The notes under the pieces: model-generated
Seen by the model: the letters and a program-made list of their open reading frames with translations, nothing else
Database searches by the model: none
What the model was told of the DNA's origin: nothing
Translations under genes and position numbers: made by a program
In this document: positions 1 to 10,552 of the stretch, piece after piece
Numbering within the stretch: the first letter of the stretch is position 1
Layout of the letters: each line of letters starts with the position of its first letter
Assembly (NCBI RefSeq): GCF_900102175.1
Contig: NZ_FNKN01000003.1
Location: forward strand, 414-64,413
DNA from: Microbacterium sp. cf332
Lineage (GTDB): Bacteria > Actinomycetota > Actinomycetes > Actinomycetales > Microbacteriaceae
Reading direction: 5' to 3'
DNA: 64,000 bases

Positions 1-216
1 TCGTATCCGAAGCGTGATGGTGACCGTCCGTCGTATCCGAAGCGTGATGGTGACCGTCCCTCGTACGGTGGCGCGCGTCCGCGTCGCGATGGCGACCGTC
101 CGTCTTACCCCCGTCGCGATGGCGACCGTCCGACGTACCCCCGTCGCGATGGCGACCGTCCGACGTACCCCCGTCGCGATGGCGACCGTCCGACGTACCC
201 CCGTCGCGATGACCGC
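1..216 (+). repeat. Tandem 30-base coding repeat (decapeptide array)
   Basis: About seven tandem units are visible and the array may continue upstream. Two units begin TCGTATCCGAAGCGTGATGG. One is enlarged to 42 bases (61-102). Three read ACGTACCCCCGTCGCGATGG (103 onward differs only at the first codon), and a last unit at 193 is shortened. Units are multiples of three, so copy-number change would lengthen or shorten the linker without a frameshift. Codon choice differs between the first two units (GAT/GGT) and the later ones (CGC/GGC), which suggests at least two rounds of duplication. Confidence 0.9.
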
Positions 217-1002
217 GACGGCGGCGCGCGCGCCTCGCGTCCGCCGCAGGGCTCGGAACGCCGCGAGGTTCCGCGCGGCCCGGAGATCCCCGAGACCGTC
301 ACGGCTCGCGATCTCCCCGGCGCGGCGCGGAACGAGCTCAAGACCCTCAGCAAGGAGAACGCCGAGCAGGTCGCCCGCCATCTCGCGATGGTCGCTCAGC
401 TGATCGACGACGATCCCGAGCTGGCCCATGAGCACGCCCTCGCCGCATCCCGGCGGGCTGGTCGCGTCGGCGTGGTGCGCGAGACGGTGGCCATCACCGC
501 TTACGCCACCGGCGACTACGCGCTCGCACTGCGGGAGCTCCGCACGTACCGACGCATCTCCGGCAGCGACGATCAGATCGCGATGATGGTCGACAGCGAG
601 CGGGGCGTCGGGCGCCCCGATCGTGCCCTCGAGGTCGGTCGCGCGGTCGACCGCGCGACCCTTCCGATCGAGGTGCGCGTCGAACTCGCCATCGCGATGT
701 CGGGTGCCCGCCTCGACCTGGGCGAGACCGAGCGCGCACTTCAGGAGCTCGATATCCCCGAGCTCGACCCCGATCGCGCGTTCTCATGGAGCCCGGCGCT
801 GTTCGCCGCGCGGGCAGCCGTGCTCGACGATCTCGGTCGCACCGACGAGGCGGCGGTGTGGCAGCGTCGCGCCGTCGTCGCTGAGGAGGCGCTCGGCGCT
901 ACCGACGCCGACCGGGAGCTGATCGTGGTCGACGACATCGACGAGACCGCCGCACTCGAGAGCGAGGCGCCGGCGACGAACGAGCAGGGGGAGGGGCGCT
1001 GA
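1..1002 (+). CDS. Repeat-linker / tetratricopeptide-like protein, 3' part (start lies before the window)
   Basis: The reading frame is open from base 1 and ends at the TGA at 1000-1002, giving 333 visible codons. Codons 1-72 are a low-complexity basic and acidic linker made of S/T-Y-P-K/R-R-D-G-D-R-P decapeptides. From about codon 115 on the protein is alanine-rich and helical, with repeated short helices (for example ALALRELRTYRR and ALEVGRAVDR) resembling tetratricopeptide repeats. I do not recognise a catalytic motif. An ATG at 388 could be taken as a start, but the open repeat region upstream in the same frame argues that the gene begins outside the window. The stop overlaps the next ATG by one base, so it is probably co-transcribed with the HAD phosphatase. 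Function unknown; TPR-like scaffolding is an inference. Confidence 0.8.
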   Translation, partial: SYPKRDGDRPSYPKRDGDRPSYGGARPRRDGDRPSYPRRDGDRPTYPRRDGDRPTYPRRDGDRPTYPRRDDRDGGARASRPPQGSERREVPRGPEIPETVTARDLPGAARNELKTLSKENAEQVARHLAMVAQLIDDDPELAHEHALAASRRAGRVGVVRETVAITAYATGDYALALRELRTYRRISGSDDQIAMMVDSERGVGRPDRALEVGRAVDRATLPIEVRVELAIAMSGARLDLGETERALQELDIPELDPDRAFSWSPALFAARAAVLDDLGRTDEAAVWQRRAVVAEEALGATDADRELIVVDDIDETAALESEAPATNEQGEGR

Positions 1003-2036
1003 TGAGCCTGTTCTCCCGCCCGAGCGCGACGCCTCTCGACGGGGTCGACGCCGTGCTCGCCGACCTCGACGGGGTCGTGTACGCCGGACCCGGTGCACTG
1101 CCGCACGCCATCGAGAGCCTGAACCGCGCCGGTGAGAAGCGGCGCCTCGGGTACATCACGAACAACGCCTCGCGGCGCGATTCGGTCGTGGCCGAGCACC
1201 TCCGGGAACTCGGGCTGGAGGCGACGCGCCCCGAGGACGTCATCACGAGTCCGCAGGCCGCGATGCGCCTGCTGCGCGACCGCGTGCCACAGGGTGCGAC
1301 CGTGCTCGTCGTGGGCGGTGACGGCCTCGTGCACGAGCTCGAGAAGGCGGGCTACGTCGCGACGCGCTCCGCCGACGACGCGCCGGCTGCCGTCGTGCAG
1401 GGGTTCGCTCCCGAGGTGGGGTGGGCGCAGCTGGCCGAAGCCGCTTACGCGCTTGCGACACCCGAGGAGGACGGCGGCATCCCCTGGATCGCCACCAACA
1501 CCGACTGGACGATCCCGCAGGCCCGCGGCATCGCGCCGGGCAATGGCACCCTCGTCTCGGCTGTGCACACGGCAGTCGGCCGGCTGGCGACAGTCGCGGG
1601 CAAGCCGGAACGCCCGATCTTCGACGAGGCCGTCGCGCGGTTCGGCGCCGAGCGGCCGCTCTTCATCGGCGATCGTCTCGACACCGACATCGCCGGGGCG
1701 CAGGCCGCCGGCATCCGCTCGGCGCTCGTGCTCACCGGCATCGACCGGCCCAAGCACGTGCTCGCGGCACCGGCGACGTCGCGACCCACCTACATCGTCG
1801 GCGACCTGCGCGAGTTGCACGAGCCGTACCCCGAGGTGAGGACGAAGGGCGAACTGACGAGCGTCGGCCGGTCGTCAGTGCGCATCGACGGCGCGGACAT
1901 CGTGATCGTCGAGGAGGGCGATCGCCCCGTCGATCTTCTCCGTGCCGGCGCGGCGGCTATCTGGGCGACCGGGCGCGCGATCTACGGGTTCCGCGTCCCG
2001 GAGCGTCTTTACGCGGATCCGTTCCACCGTCCCTGA
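1002..2036 (+). CDS. NagD-like HAD-superfamily phosphatase (HAD-IIA)
   Basis: A predicted cytosolic phosphatase of 344 residues. The HAD motif I is DLDGVVYAG with the nucleophile pair D21/D23. The NagD-type TNN motif is at 53-55, the motif III lysine is in GKPE (K201), and motif IV is GDRLDTD at 223-229. The C2 cap typical of HAD-IIA lies between motifs I and III. The last 60 or so residues go beyond the usual fold. The ATG overlaps the stop of the previous gene by one base. NagD relatives act on small phosphorylated metabolites such as 4-nitrophenyl phosphate, glycerol phosphate or nucleotides; the real substrate cannot be read from sequence. Confidence 0.9.
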   Translation: MSLFSRPSATPLDGVDAVLADLDGVVYAGPGALPHAIESLNRAGEKRRLGYITNNASRRDSVVAEHLRELGLEATRPEDVITSPQAAMRLLRDRVPQGATVLVVGGDGLVHELEKAGYVATRSADDAPAAVVQGFAPEVGWAQLAEAAYALATPEEDGGIPWIATNTDWTIPQARGIAPGNGTLVSAVHTAVGRLATVAGKPERPIFDEAVARFGAERPLFIGDRLDTDIAGAQAAGIRSALVLTGIDRPKHVLAAPATSRPTYIVGDLRELHEPYPEVRTKGELTSVGRSSVRIDGADIVIVEEGDRPVDLLRAGAAAIWATGRAIYGFRVPERLYADPFHRP

Positions 2037-2056
2037 CCCCGCGTATCGTGGAAGGC

Positions 2057-2254
2057 ATGTCGATGGAGGGCGCGATCCCGGCCGATCACGAGCACGCCGC
2101 GAGCGAGAGCGCCGCCGAGCAGTGGCGTGACGACCTCGTGTCGTCGCTCGACGTGATCGAGGACCAGCCGCTCAGCGAGCGCGCCGCCTCATACGCCGCG
2201 CTGCACGACGAGCTCGCGCGGCGCCTCGACTCCGGTCCCACCGGCGTCGCGTGA
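2057..2254 (+). CDS. Conserved small acidic protein upstream of tlyA (65 aa)
   Basis: An ATG at 2057 opens a 65-codon acidic, helical reading frame (for example LSERAASYAALHDELARRL near the C-terminus). A TATCGT -10-like box at 2044-2049 sits 7 bases before the ATG and fits a leaderless transcript. The stop overlaps the GTG start of tlyA in a GTGA junction, so the two are very likely translated together. I recognise it only as a small gene commonly found in this place in Microbacteriaceae. No known domain; function unknown. Confidence 0.75.
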   Translation: MSMEGAIPADHEHAASESAAEQWRDDLVSSLDVIEDQPLSERAASYAALHDELARRLDSGPTGVA

Positions 2255-3054
2255 GCACGCGACTCGATTCGGCTCTGGCGGCGCGAGGTCTCGCGCGTTC
2301 GCGCAGTCACGCCGCGACGCTGATCGCCGAGGGCCTCGTCTCCGTCGACGGGCGCACGGTCGTGAAAGCGTCGCACCCCGTGCCGGACGATGCCGTCGTG
2401 ATCGTGGCGGGCGCCGACCATTACGTCAGCCGGGCCGCGCACAAGCTCATCGCCGGTCTCGACGCCTTCTCGATCACGGTCGACGGGCGCAGTGCGCTCG
2501 ACATGGGCGCCTCGACGGGCGGGTTCACGCAGGTGCTGCGCGAGCGCGGCGCCCGGCCGGTCGTCGCGGTCGACGTCGGACACGGGCAGCTCGCGCCCGC
2601 CGTCGCGGCCGACGAGCACGTGATCAGCGTCGAAGGATTCAACGTGCGGAACCTGACGCCCGCGTCGCTCGAGGCCGCCGCCGGCTGGGCGTTCGCGCCG
2701 GAGGTCGTCACCGGTGATCTCTCGTTCATCTCCCTCGAGTACGTGCTGCCCGCCGTCGTCTCGGTCTGCTCGCCGGACACCGATGTTGTCCTGCTGGTGA
2801 AGCCGCAGTTCGAAGTCGGCCGGACCGCCGTCAAGGGCGGGCTTGTCACCGACCCGGGTCTGCGCGCGGATGCCGTGACCGGGGTCCTCTGGGCGGCATG
2901 GGATGCCGGGCTCGGCACCCACGGCGTGATCGCCTCGCCGCTGGTAGGTACCCACGGCAATCAGGAATACGTCGTCCATCTGTGCGTCCGCGTCGGCGAC
3001 GAGGGCAATCCGACACAATGGATACACACGGTGGACGAACTGGCGGGAGCCTGA
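2251..3054 (+). CDS. tlyA: TlyA-type rRNA 2'-O-ribose methyltransferase
   Basis: A 267-residue protein with an N-terminal S4 RNA-binding domain (about 1-60) followed by an FtsJ/RrmJ-like Rossmann methyltransferase. The SAM-binding loop is DMGASTGGFTQ at 84-94. The expected catalytic tetrad K65, D156, K184 (in LVKPQFE) and E239 can be placed. TlyA proteins methylate cytidines in 16S and 23S rRNA and, in mycobacteria, set capreomycin sensitivity; the old name haemolysin is historical. The GTG start is in a 4-base overlap with the small gene before it, and the stop overlaps the nadK ATG, so it belongs to a tight tlyA-nadK-recN operon. Confidence 0.95.
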   Translation: MSTRLDSALAARGLARSRSHAATLIAEGLVSVDGRTVVKASHPVPDDAVVIVAGADHYVSRAAHKLIAGLDAFSITVDGRSALDMGASTGGFTQVLRERGARPVVAVDVGHGQLAPAVAADEHVISVEGFNVRNLTPASLEAAAGWAFAPEVVTGDLSFISLEYVLPAVVSVCSPDTDVVLLVKPQFEVGRTAVKGGLVTDPGLRADAVTGVLWAAWDAGLGTHGVIASPLVGTHGNQEYVVHLCVRVGDEGNPTQWIHTVDELAGA

Positions 3055-3989
3055 TGACCGACGCGACGCGCAATATCCTCGTCGTCGCGCACGCCCGCCG
3101 TCCGGACACCGTCGCGGCGGCGAAGCGCGTGCTCGACGCCCTCGCCGGTGCCGGCGCGCGGCCCGTGCTCGCCGCCGACGACCGAGCCGAGCTGGTGGCC
3201 GAGCTCGGCGAGCTGCCGGGCGTCCTGACCCTGGATCGCGACGTGCGCGTCGCCGACCTCGAGCTCGCGATCGTCCTCGGCGGTGACGGCACGATCCTAC
3301 GAGCGGTCGACCTCGTACGCGGTGGCTCGGCCCCCGTCCTCGGCATCAACATGGGGCACGTCGGCTTCCTCGCCGAGATCGAGGCCGACGACATGGATGA
3401 CGCCGTCGGGCGCGTGATCGCCCGCGACTACGACGTCGAGGAGCGCATGGCGCTCTCGGTACGGGTGAAGGACGGCTCGGGCGACGTCGTCTACGAGACC
3501 TGGGCGCTGAACGAGGCGACGGTCGAGAAGGCGAGCCGCGAGCGGATGCTCGAGGTCGTCCTCGAGGTCGACCGCCGCCCGCTCTCGGCGTTCGGCTGCG
3601 ACGGCGTCGTCATCGCGACCCCCACCGGCTCCACCGCCTACAACTTCTCCGCCGGCGGCCCGGTGATCTGGCCGGACGTCGAGGCCGTCGCCGTGGTGCC
3701 CCTCTCAGCCCACGCGTTGTTCGCGCGTCCGCTCGTCGTGAGCCCGCACGCATCCATCGCCATCGAGGTCGGAGCCGGAACCAACGGCACCGGCATCCTC
3801 TGGGCCGACGGCCGCCGCTCGCACGAGCTGCCCCCCGGGGCGCGGGTGGTCGTGCGGCGATCGAGCACGCCGGTGCGCCTCGCGCGGCTGCATCCCGCCG
3901 CGTTCACCGACCGGCTCGTGCAGAAGTTCCGGCTGCCGGTGGTCGGTTGGCGCGGGCCGATCGTCGAGCTGCGGGACGGCGCATCGTGA
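3054..3989 (+). CDS. nadK: NAD kinase
   Basis: Phosphorylates NAD to NADP using ATP or polyphosphate. The start was set at the ATG at 3054, which overlaps the tlyA stop and gives 311 residues, normal for actinobacterial NadK. Diagnostic motifs are GGDGT at 76-80, NE at 153-154 and TPTGSTAY at 189-196, which together bind NAD and the phosphoryl donor. The C-terminal part shows the glycine-rich beta region of the family. The stop overlaps the recN GTG in a GTGA junction. Confidence 0.96.
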   Translation: MTDATRNILVVAHARRPDTVAAAKRVLDALAGAGARPVLAADDRAELVAELGELPGVLTLDRDVRVADLELAIVLGGDGTILRAVDLVRGGSAPVLGINMGHVGFLAEIEADDMDDAVGRVIARDYDVEERMALSVRVKDGSGDVVYETWALNEATVEKASRERMLEVVLEVDRRPLSAFGCDGVVIATPTGSTAYNFSAGGPVIWPDVEAVAVVPLSAHALFARPLVVSPHASIAIEVGAGTNGTGILWADGRRSHELPPGARVVVRRSSTPVRLARLHPAAFTDRLVQKFRLPVVGWRGPIVELRDGAS

Positions 3990-5677
3990 TCGAGGAGATG
4001 CGCCTGCGCGGCCTCGGGGTCATCGCCGAGGCGACGCTGCCCATGGGGCCGGGCTTCACCGCGATCACCGGCGAGACCGGTGCCGGGAAGACGATGGTCG
4101 TGACGGGACTCGGGCTGCTGCTCGGGCAGCGCGCCGACTCCGGTGCCGTGCGCGCGGGAGCACCTCAGGCCTCCGTCGACGGTGTCTGGATCGTCGACGA
4201 GAACGGACCCGTCGCCGACCGCGTGCGCGAAGCCGGCGGTGAGCTCGAGCCGATCGGCGGGGGGCGTTCCGAGCTGTACCTCGGGCGCGTCCTATCGAGC
4301 GAGGGACGCAGTCGTGCGAGCGTGGGAGGGAGGCCGGCTCCCGCCGCGGTGCTCGCCGACCTCGCCGAGCAGCTCATCGTCGTGCACGGGCAGTCCGACC
4401 AGCTGCGGCTGAAGTCCGCCGTCGCCCAGCGCGACGCCCTCGACCGTTTCGGCGGGCCCGCCCTCGTGGCTGTGCGCGACCGGTACCGAGCCGCATACGA
4501 CGCCTGGCGGGCGGTCGACACCGAGCTCGCACAGCTCGACGCGGACCGTGACGCGCGTCGGCGAGAGGCCGACGACCTGCGCGCCCGGATCGCCGACATC
4601 GAGGCCGTGGCACCTCAGCTCGGTGAGGACGCCGCCCTCGCCGAGCGTGCCGAGAAGCTCGCGAACGTCGAGCAGCTACGCGCCGCGGCGGCGACCGCCC
4701 ACGACGCGCTCTCGAACGACGACGAACTGCCGGATGCCGTCTCGCTGCTGGCCGAGGCACGTCGCGCGATCGAGCGCTCGGCGGCCAGCGACGCCGCCCT
4801 CGCCGTCTTCGTCGAGCCGCTCGCCGACCTCGCGTACCGCGCGGCCGATCTCGTCACGGGGCTCAGCGCCTACCTCGCCGACATCGACGAGAGCGGACCG
4901 CAGGAGCTCGCAGCCGTCGAGGAGCGCCGCGCGGCGCTGAGCGGCCTGTTGCGCGTGCACGGCACGCTCGACGAGGCGCTGAGTCTGCTCGAGACCGGTT
5001 CCGCCCGGCTCGTCGAGCTCGACGACGACGGGGACCGCGTCGACCGGCTGCGTGCGCAGCGCAACGAACTGGACGAGAAGCTGGATGCGGCTGCGACCGA
5101 GCTGACGGCGGCGCGCACGGCCGCCGCCGAGCGGCTGGGAGCCGCGGTGACCGCGGAGCTGCGCGAACTGGCGCTGCCCGACGCCCGGCTGATCGTGAAC
5201 GTCGAACCGGGCACGCCCTCGGCATCCGGTCGCGACGACGTGACGATCCTGCTCGCCCCGCATCCCGGGGCCGAGCCGCGTTCGGTGGCCAAGGGCGCTT
5301 CGGGCGGCGAGCTCAGCCGGGTGATGCTCGCGATCGAGGTGGTCATCGCCGCCACGGATCCCGTGCCCACCTTCGTCTTCGACGAGGTGGACGCCGGCAT
5401 CGGCGGCGCCGCTGCGATCGAGGTCGGTCGCCGGCTCGCTCGGCTCGCCGAGACGAGCCAGGTCATCGTCGTGACCCATCTGGCGCAGGTGGCGGCCTTC
5501 GCGACGAATCATCTCACCGTGGTGAAGTCGCACGACGGCTCGGTGACGGCGTCGAGCGTCCGCCGCCTCGAGGGCGGCGAACGCGAGGGCGAGATGGCGC
5601 GTCTGCTGTCGGGACTGCCCGATTCCGACGCCGCGATCGAGCACGCGCGCGAACTGCTGAACCTGTCGCGTTCCTGA
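3986..5677 (+). CDS. recN: DNA repair protein RecN
   Basis: An SMC-like ATPase that holds or bridges DNA ends in double-strand-break repair. The 563-residue frame has Walker A GETGAGKT at 29-36, a long coiled-coil middle (about 150-370) rich in Ala, Glu and Arg, an ABC signature SGGELSRV near 438-445, and Walker B TFVFDEVDAGIGG near 461-473. The GTG at 3986 was chosen because it is in a 4-base overlap with nadK and gives the expected N-terminus (V/M-IEEMRLRGLGVI). A start at 3947 would add unconserved residues lying inside nadK. Confidence 0.95.
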   Translation: MIEEMRLRGLGVIAEATLPMGPGFTAITGETGAGKTMVVTGLGLLLGQRADSGAVRAGAPQASVDGVWIVDENGPVADRVREAGGELEPIGGGRSELYLGRVLSSEGRSRASVGGRPAPAAVLADLAEQLIVVHGQSDQLRLKSAVAQRDALDRFGGPALVAVRDRYRAAYDAWRAVDTELAQLDADRDARRREADDLRARIADIEAVAPQLGEDAALAERAEKLANVEQLRAAAATAHDALSNDDELPDAVSLLAEARRAIERSAASDAALAVFVEPLADLAYRAADLVTGLSAYLADIDESGPQELAAVEERRAALSGLLRVHGTLDEALSLLETGSARLVELDDDGDRVDRLRAQRNELDEKLDAAATELTAARTAAAERLGAAVTAELRELALPDARLIVNVEPGTPSASGRDDVTILLAPHPGAEPRSVAKGASGGELSRVMLAIEVVIAATDPVPTFVFDEVDAGIGGAAAIEVGRRLARLAETSQVIVVTHLAQVAAFATNHLTVVKSHDGSVTASSVRRLEGGEREGEMARLLSGLPDSDAAIEHARELLNLSRS

Positions 5678-5681
5678 CTGA

Positions 5682-5687
5682 TAGAAT
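5682..5687 (+). promoter_or_regulatory. -10 box of a leaderless pyrG promoter
   Basis: TAGAAT lies 8 bases before the pyrG GTG, in the 18-base gap after recN. A transcript starting 6-8 bases after this box would begin at or next to the start codon. No convincing -35 hexamer is visible. This breaks the operon, so pyrG can be transcribed independently of recN. Confidence 0.6.
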
Positions 5688-5689
5688 AG

Positions 5690-7949
<2,260 letters not shown>

Positions 7950-7954
7950 CGGAC

Positions 7955-8878
7955 GTGCGGCTCGACCGCGCCGTCGCGGCGTACCTGCGCCACATCTCCG
8001 TCGAACGCGGGCTGTCGGAGCACACCGTCGCGGCCTACCGGCGCGACCTCGACGCCTACATCGCGTGGCTGGGGGAGCAGGGCATCGCCGACGCGGCCGA
8101 CGTCACGGTCGACGATGTGACCCGGTTCGCCGAGGACGCGGCATCCGCCGATCCGCCGCCAGCCGCCACCTCGCTCGCGCGACTGCAGTCGTCGCTGCGG
8201 GGGCTGCATCGCTTCCTCGCCCGCGAGGGGATCGTGGATGCCGATCCGACGCAGCGGCTGCGCCCGCCCCGCACGCCGCGCCGGCTGCCGAAGGCTCTGA
8301 CCGTCGAGCAGGTCGAGAGCCTGCTCGACGGTGCGGGACCCGCACCGGGCTCCGCCACGGAGTCGGATCTGTCTGCGGTGCGCGACCGTGCGCTGCTCGA
8401 ACTGCTGTACGCGACCGGCGCGCGGGTGTCGGAGGTCGTGCAGCTGGATGTCGACGACCTGGCCCTCGGCGATGTCGTCCGTGTGCGCGGGAAAGGGGCG
8501 AAGGAGCGCATCGTGCCCGTGGGGTCGTTCGCGCGCGCAGCCGTCGACGCGTATCTCGCACGGGCCCGGCCCGAGCTGTCGCGACGCGGGCGGGCGAGCC
8601 CGCGCCTCTTCCTCGGGGTGCGGGGCGCCCCGCTCTCACGGCAGAGCGCCTGGCTCGCCATCCAGCAGGCCGCCGAGCGGGCGGGGCTCACCGCCCACGT
8701 CTCACCGCACACGCTCCGGCACTCCTTCGCGACCCACCTGCTGCAGGGCGGCGCCGACGTCCGGGTCGTGCAGGAGCTCTTGGGGCACGCCTCGGTCGCG
8801 ACGACGCAGATCTACACGCATGTGACGGTCGACACGCTGCGTGAGATCTACGCGACCTCGCATCCGCGCGCGCGCTGA
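7955..8878 (+). CDS. xerD: Tyrosine site-specific recombinase XerD
   Basis: A 307-residue tyrosine recombinase. The N-terminal SAM-like core-binding domain starts at [15 protein letters not shown]. The catalytic domain has Arg in GARVSE (about 156), Lys in GKGAKER (about 178), HTLRH (about 251-255), the second His in LLGHAS (about 277) and Tyr in QIYTHV (about 287). Its place between pyrG/Nudix and parA/scpAB is the usual actinobacterial xerD position, supporting chromosome-dimer resolution at dif rather than a mobile integrase. The GTG start lies 5 bases after the Nudix stop. Confidence 0.94.
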   Translation: MRLDRAVAAYLRHISVERGLSEHTVAAYRRDLDAYIAWLGEQGIADAADVTVDDVTRFAEDAASADPPPAATSLARLQSSLRGLHRFLAREGIVDADPTQRLRPPRTPRRLPKALTVEQVESLLDGAGPAPGSATESDLSAVRDRALLELLYATGARVSEVVQLDVDDLALGDVVRVRGKGAKERIVPVGSFARAAVDAYLARARPELSRRGRASPRLFLGVRGAPLSRQSAWLAIQQAAERAGLTAHVSPHTLRHSFATHLLQGGADVRVVQELLGHASVATTQIYTHVTVDTLREIYATSHPRAR

Positions 8879-8948
8879 CCGGTCCCGTCGCGACTTTTTC
8901 CCGGGACCGGCACCGCCGCACGCCGGCCGTGCGGAACAGGATGGGAGC

Positions 8949-9563
8949 ATGGCCGCATCCTCCGTCCCCGCGCGCGAGACGCGTCCCGGGTCCGCCGTCG
9001 CGATCTTGTGGATCGTCACCGGGGCGATCGGCTGGGTCGTGTCGTTCCTGCTCTACCACGAGTACATCGGGCAGCTGACCGGCGCCGAAGCCATGATCAC
9101 GTGCGACATCAGCCCGATCGTGACGTGCGGCCCCAACCTGCTGAGCCCCGGAGGCAACCTGCTCGGCTTCAGCAACTCGATCATCGGGATCGTGCTGTTC
9201 CCGGGTGCCGTGTTCGCCGGGGTGTCGGCCCTCGCCGCGAGATCCGGGCTGCGCCCCTGGTACTGGCGCGTGTTCGCCCTGTTCGTGACCGGGGCCGTCG
9301 TCTTCGTGCACGTCCTGGCGTGGCGAAGCGTGTTCGAGTACGGCTCGCTGTGCCCGTGGTGCATGGTCGTATGGCTCGTCACCATTCCGCTCTTCTGGAC
9401 AACGTGCGGGTGGACCCTGCGGGCCGGGGTATGGGGCCGAGGCGCCGGGGTCGAGCGCGTCGGGGCGTTCGTGCTCTCGTGGAGCCCGCTCATCGTCGTC
9501 CTGGACTACCTCCTGATCGCCGTGGCCGCCCAGCTGCGACTCGACGTGCTCGGCACCCTCTGA
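8949..9563 (+). CDS. Vitamin K epoxide reductase (VKOR) family membrane protein
   Basis: A 204-residue integral membrane protein with four or five hydrophobic segments. It has the VKOR signature: a loop cysteine pair CDISPIVTC (about 51-59), the following Gly/Asn-Ser segment (FSNSIIGIV) and the redox motif CPWC (about 135-138). Bacterial VKOR homologues re-oxidise a DsbA-like partner using quinone and so replace DsbB in actinobacteria. No DsbA-like partner is adjacent. A CAGGAT box 7 bases before the ATG suggests a leaderless transcript separate from xerD. Confidence 0.92.
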   Translation: MAASSVPARETRPGSAVAILWIVTGAIGWVVSFLLYHEYIGQLTGAEAMITCDISPIVTCGPNLLSPGGNLLGFSNSIIGIVLFPGAVFAGVSALAARSGLRPWYWRVFALFVTGAVVFVHVLAWRSVFEYGSLCPWCMVVWLVTIPLFWTTCGWTLRAGVWGRGAGVERVGAFVLSWSPLIVVLDYLLIAVAAQLRLDVLGTL

Positions 9564-9630
9564 GGCGGGGCCGCGGTCTGCGCACCGCGCCCCGCCGCGT
9601 GCTCTCCCGGCGTGCCGCGCGTGCCTGTGC

Positions 9631-9636
9631 GAGAAT
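9631..9636 (+). promoter_or_regulatory. Extended -10 promoter element ahead of parA
   Basis: TGCGAGAAT contains an extended -10 (TG-N-GAGAAT). The start point would fall near 9643, leaving a leader of about 25 bases that carries the ribosome-binding sequence AAGCAGGAG ahead of the GTG at 9668. This is probably the promoter of the parA-scpA-scpB-rluB group. Confidence 0.5.
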
Positions 9637-9667
9637 CGATCGCACGCTACGGAAAGCAGGAGTCTCG

Positions 9668-10552
9668 GTGACGGACAAGTCGCGGAAGGCCGGGAAGGCC
9701 CCCACGGAAGACACCCCGATCGGACCCACCGGTCGGCCATACCGAGGTTTCCCGACCCCGCCGAAGCTCGACGGCCACGGCCCGGCGCGCATCATCGCCC
9801 TGTGCAACCAGAAGGGCGGCGTCGGCAAGACCACGACGACGATCAACCTCGCCGCGGCGCTCGCCGACTACGGCCGCAAGGTGCTCGCGGTCGACTTCGA
9901 CCCGCAAGGCGCGCTGTCGGCGGGTCTCGGGATCGCCACGCACGACGTCCCGACGATCTACGACCTGCTGCTCGACACCAAGCGCGACCCGCACGAGGTC
10001 ATCGTCTCGACCTCGGTGCCCGGCCTCGACGTCATCCCCGCGAACATCGACCTGTCGGCCGCCGAGGTCCACCTCGTGAACGAGGTCGCCCGCGAGACGA
10101 TCCTGGCGCGTGTGCTGCGCGGCGTCTCCTCCGAGTACGACGTCATCCTGGTCGACTGCCAGCCCTCGCTCGGGCTGCTCACCGTCAACGCGCTGACCGC
10201 GAGCCACGGGGTGCTCATCCCGCTCGAGTGCGAGTTCTTCGCGCTGCGCGGCGTCGCGCTGCTCATCGAGACGATCGACAAGGTGCGCGACCGCCTCAAC
10301 CCCTCGATCGAGCTCGACGGCGTGCTCGCCACGATGTACGACCCGCGTACCCTGCACTCCCGCGAGGTGCTCGAGCGCGTCGTCGAGGCGTTCGGCGACG
10401 ACGTCCTCGAGACCGTCATCGGCCGGACCGTCAAGTTCCCCGACGCCTCGGTCGCGGGCGTCCCGATCATCACCTTCGCGCCGGAGCACCAGGCAGCGCA
10501 GGCCTACCTGCGCCTTGCGCGGGAGCTCGTCGCCCGTGGCGCCGTCGCCTGA
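9668..10552 (+). CDS. ParA-family chromosome partitioning ATPase
   Basis: A 294-residue deviant-Walker ATPase. After a basic 40-residue N-terminal tail, the Walker A-type motif NQKGGVGKTT spans 47-56. VDFDPQGALS follows, and VILVDCQPSLGLLT carries the Walker B-like aspartate. It is directly upstream of scpA and scpB, the arrangement known across actinobacteria, and probably works with the SMC-ScpAB condensin or chromosome organisation; it is distinct from the origin-linked parAB pair. The GTG at 9668 has a good ribosome-binding site. Confidence 0.92.
   Translation: MTDKSRKAGKAPTEDTPIGPTGRPYRGFPTPPKLDGHGPARIIALCNQKGGVGKTTTTINLAAALADYGRKVLAVDFDPQGALSAGLGIATHDVPTIYDLLLDTKRDPHEVIVSTSVPGLDVIPANIDLSAAEVHLVNEVARETILARVLRGVSSEYDVILVDCQPSLGLLTVNALTASHGVLIPLECEFFALRGVALLIETIDKVRDRLNPSIELDGVLATMYDPRTLHSREVLERVVEAFGDDVLETVIGRTVKFPDASVAGVPIITFAPEHQAAQAYLRLARELVARGAVA

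Noticed and set aside
1..216. Possible CRISPR array
   Set aside because: The 30-base units are directly adjacent without spacers and encode an in-frame peptide repeat.
7955..8878. Phage or element integrase
   Set aside because: Motifs and gene neighbourhood fit housekeeping XerD; no att repeats or phage genes are nearby.
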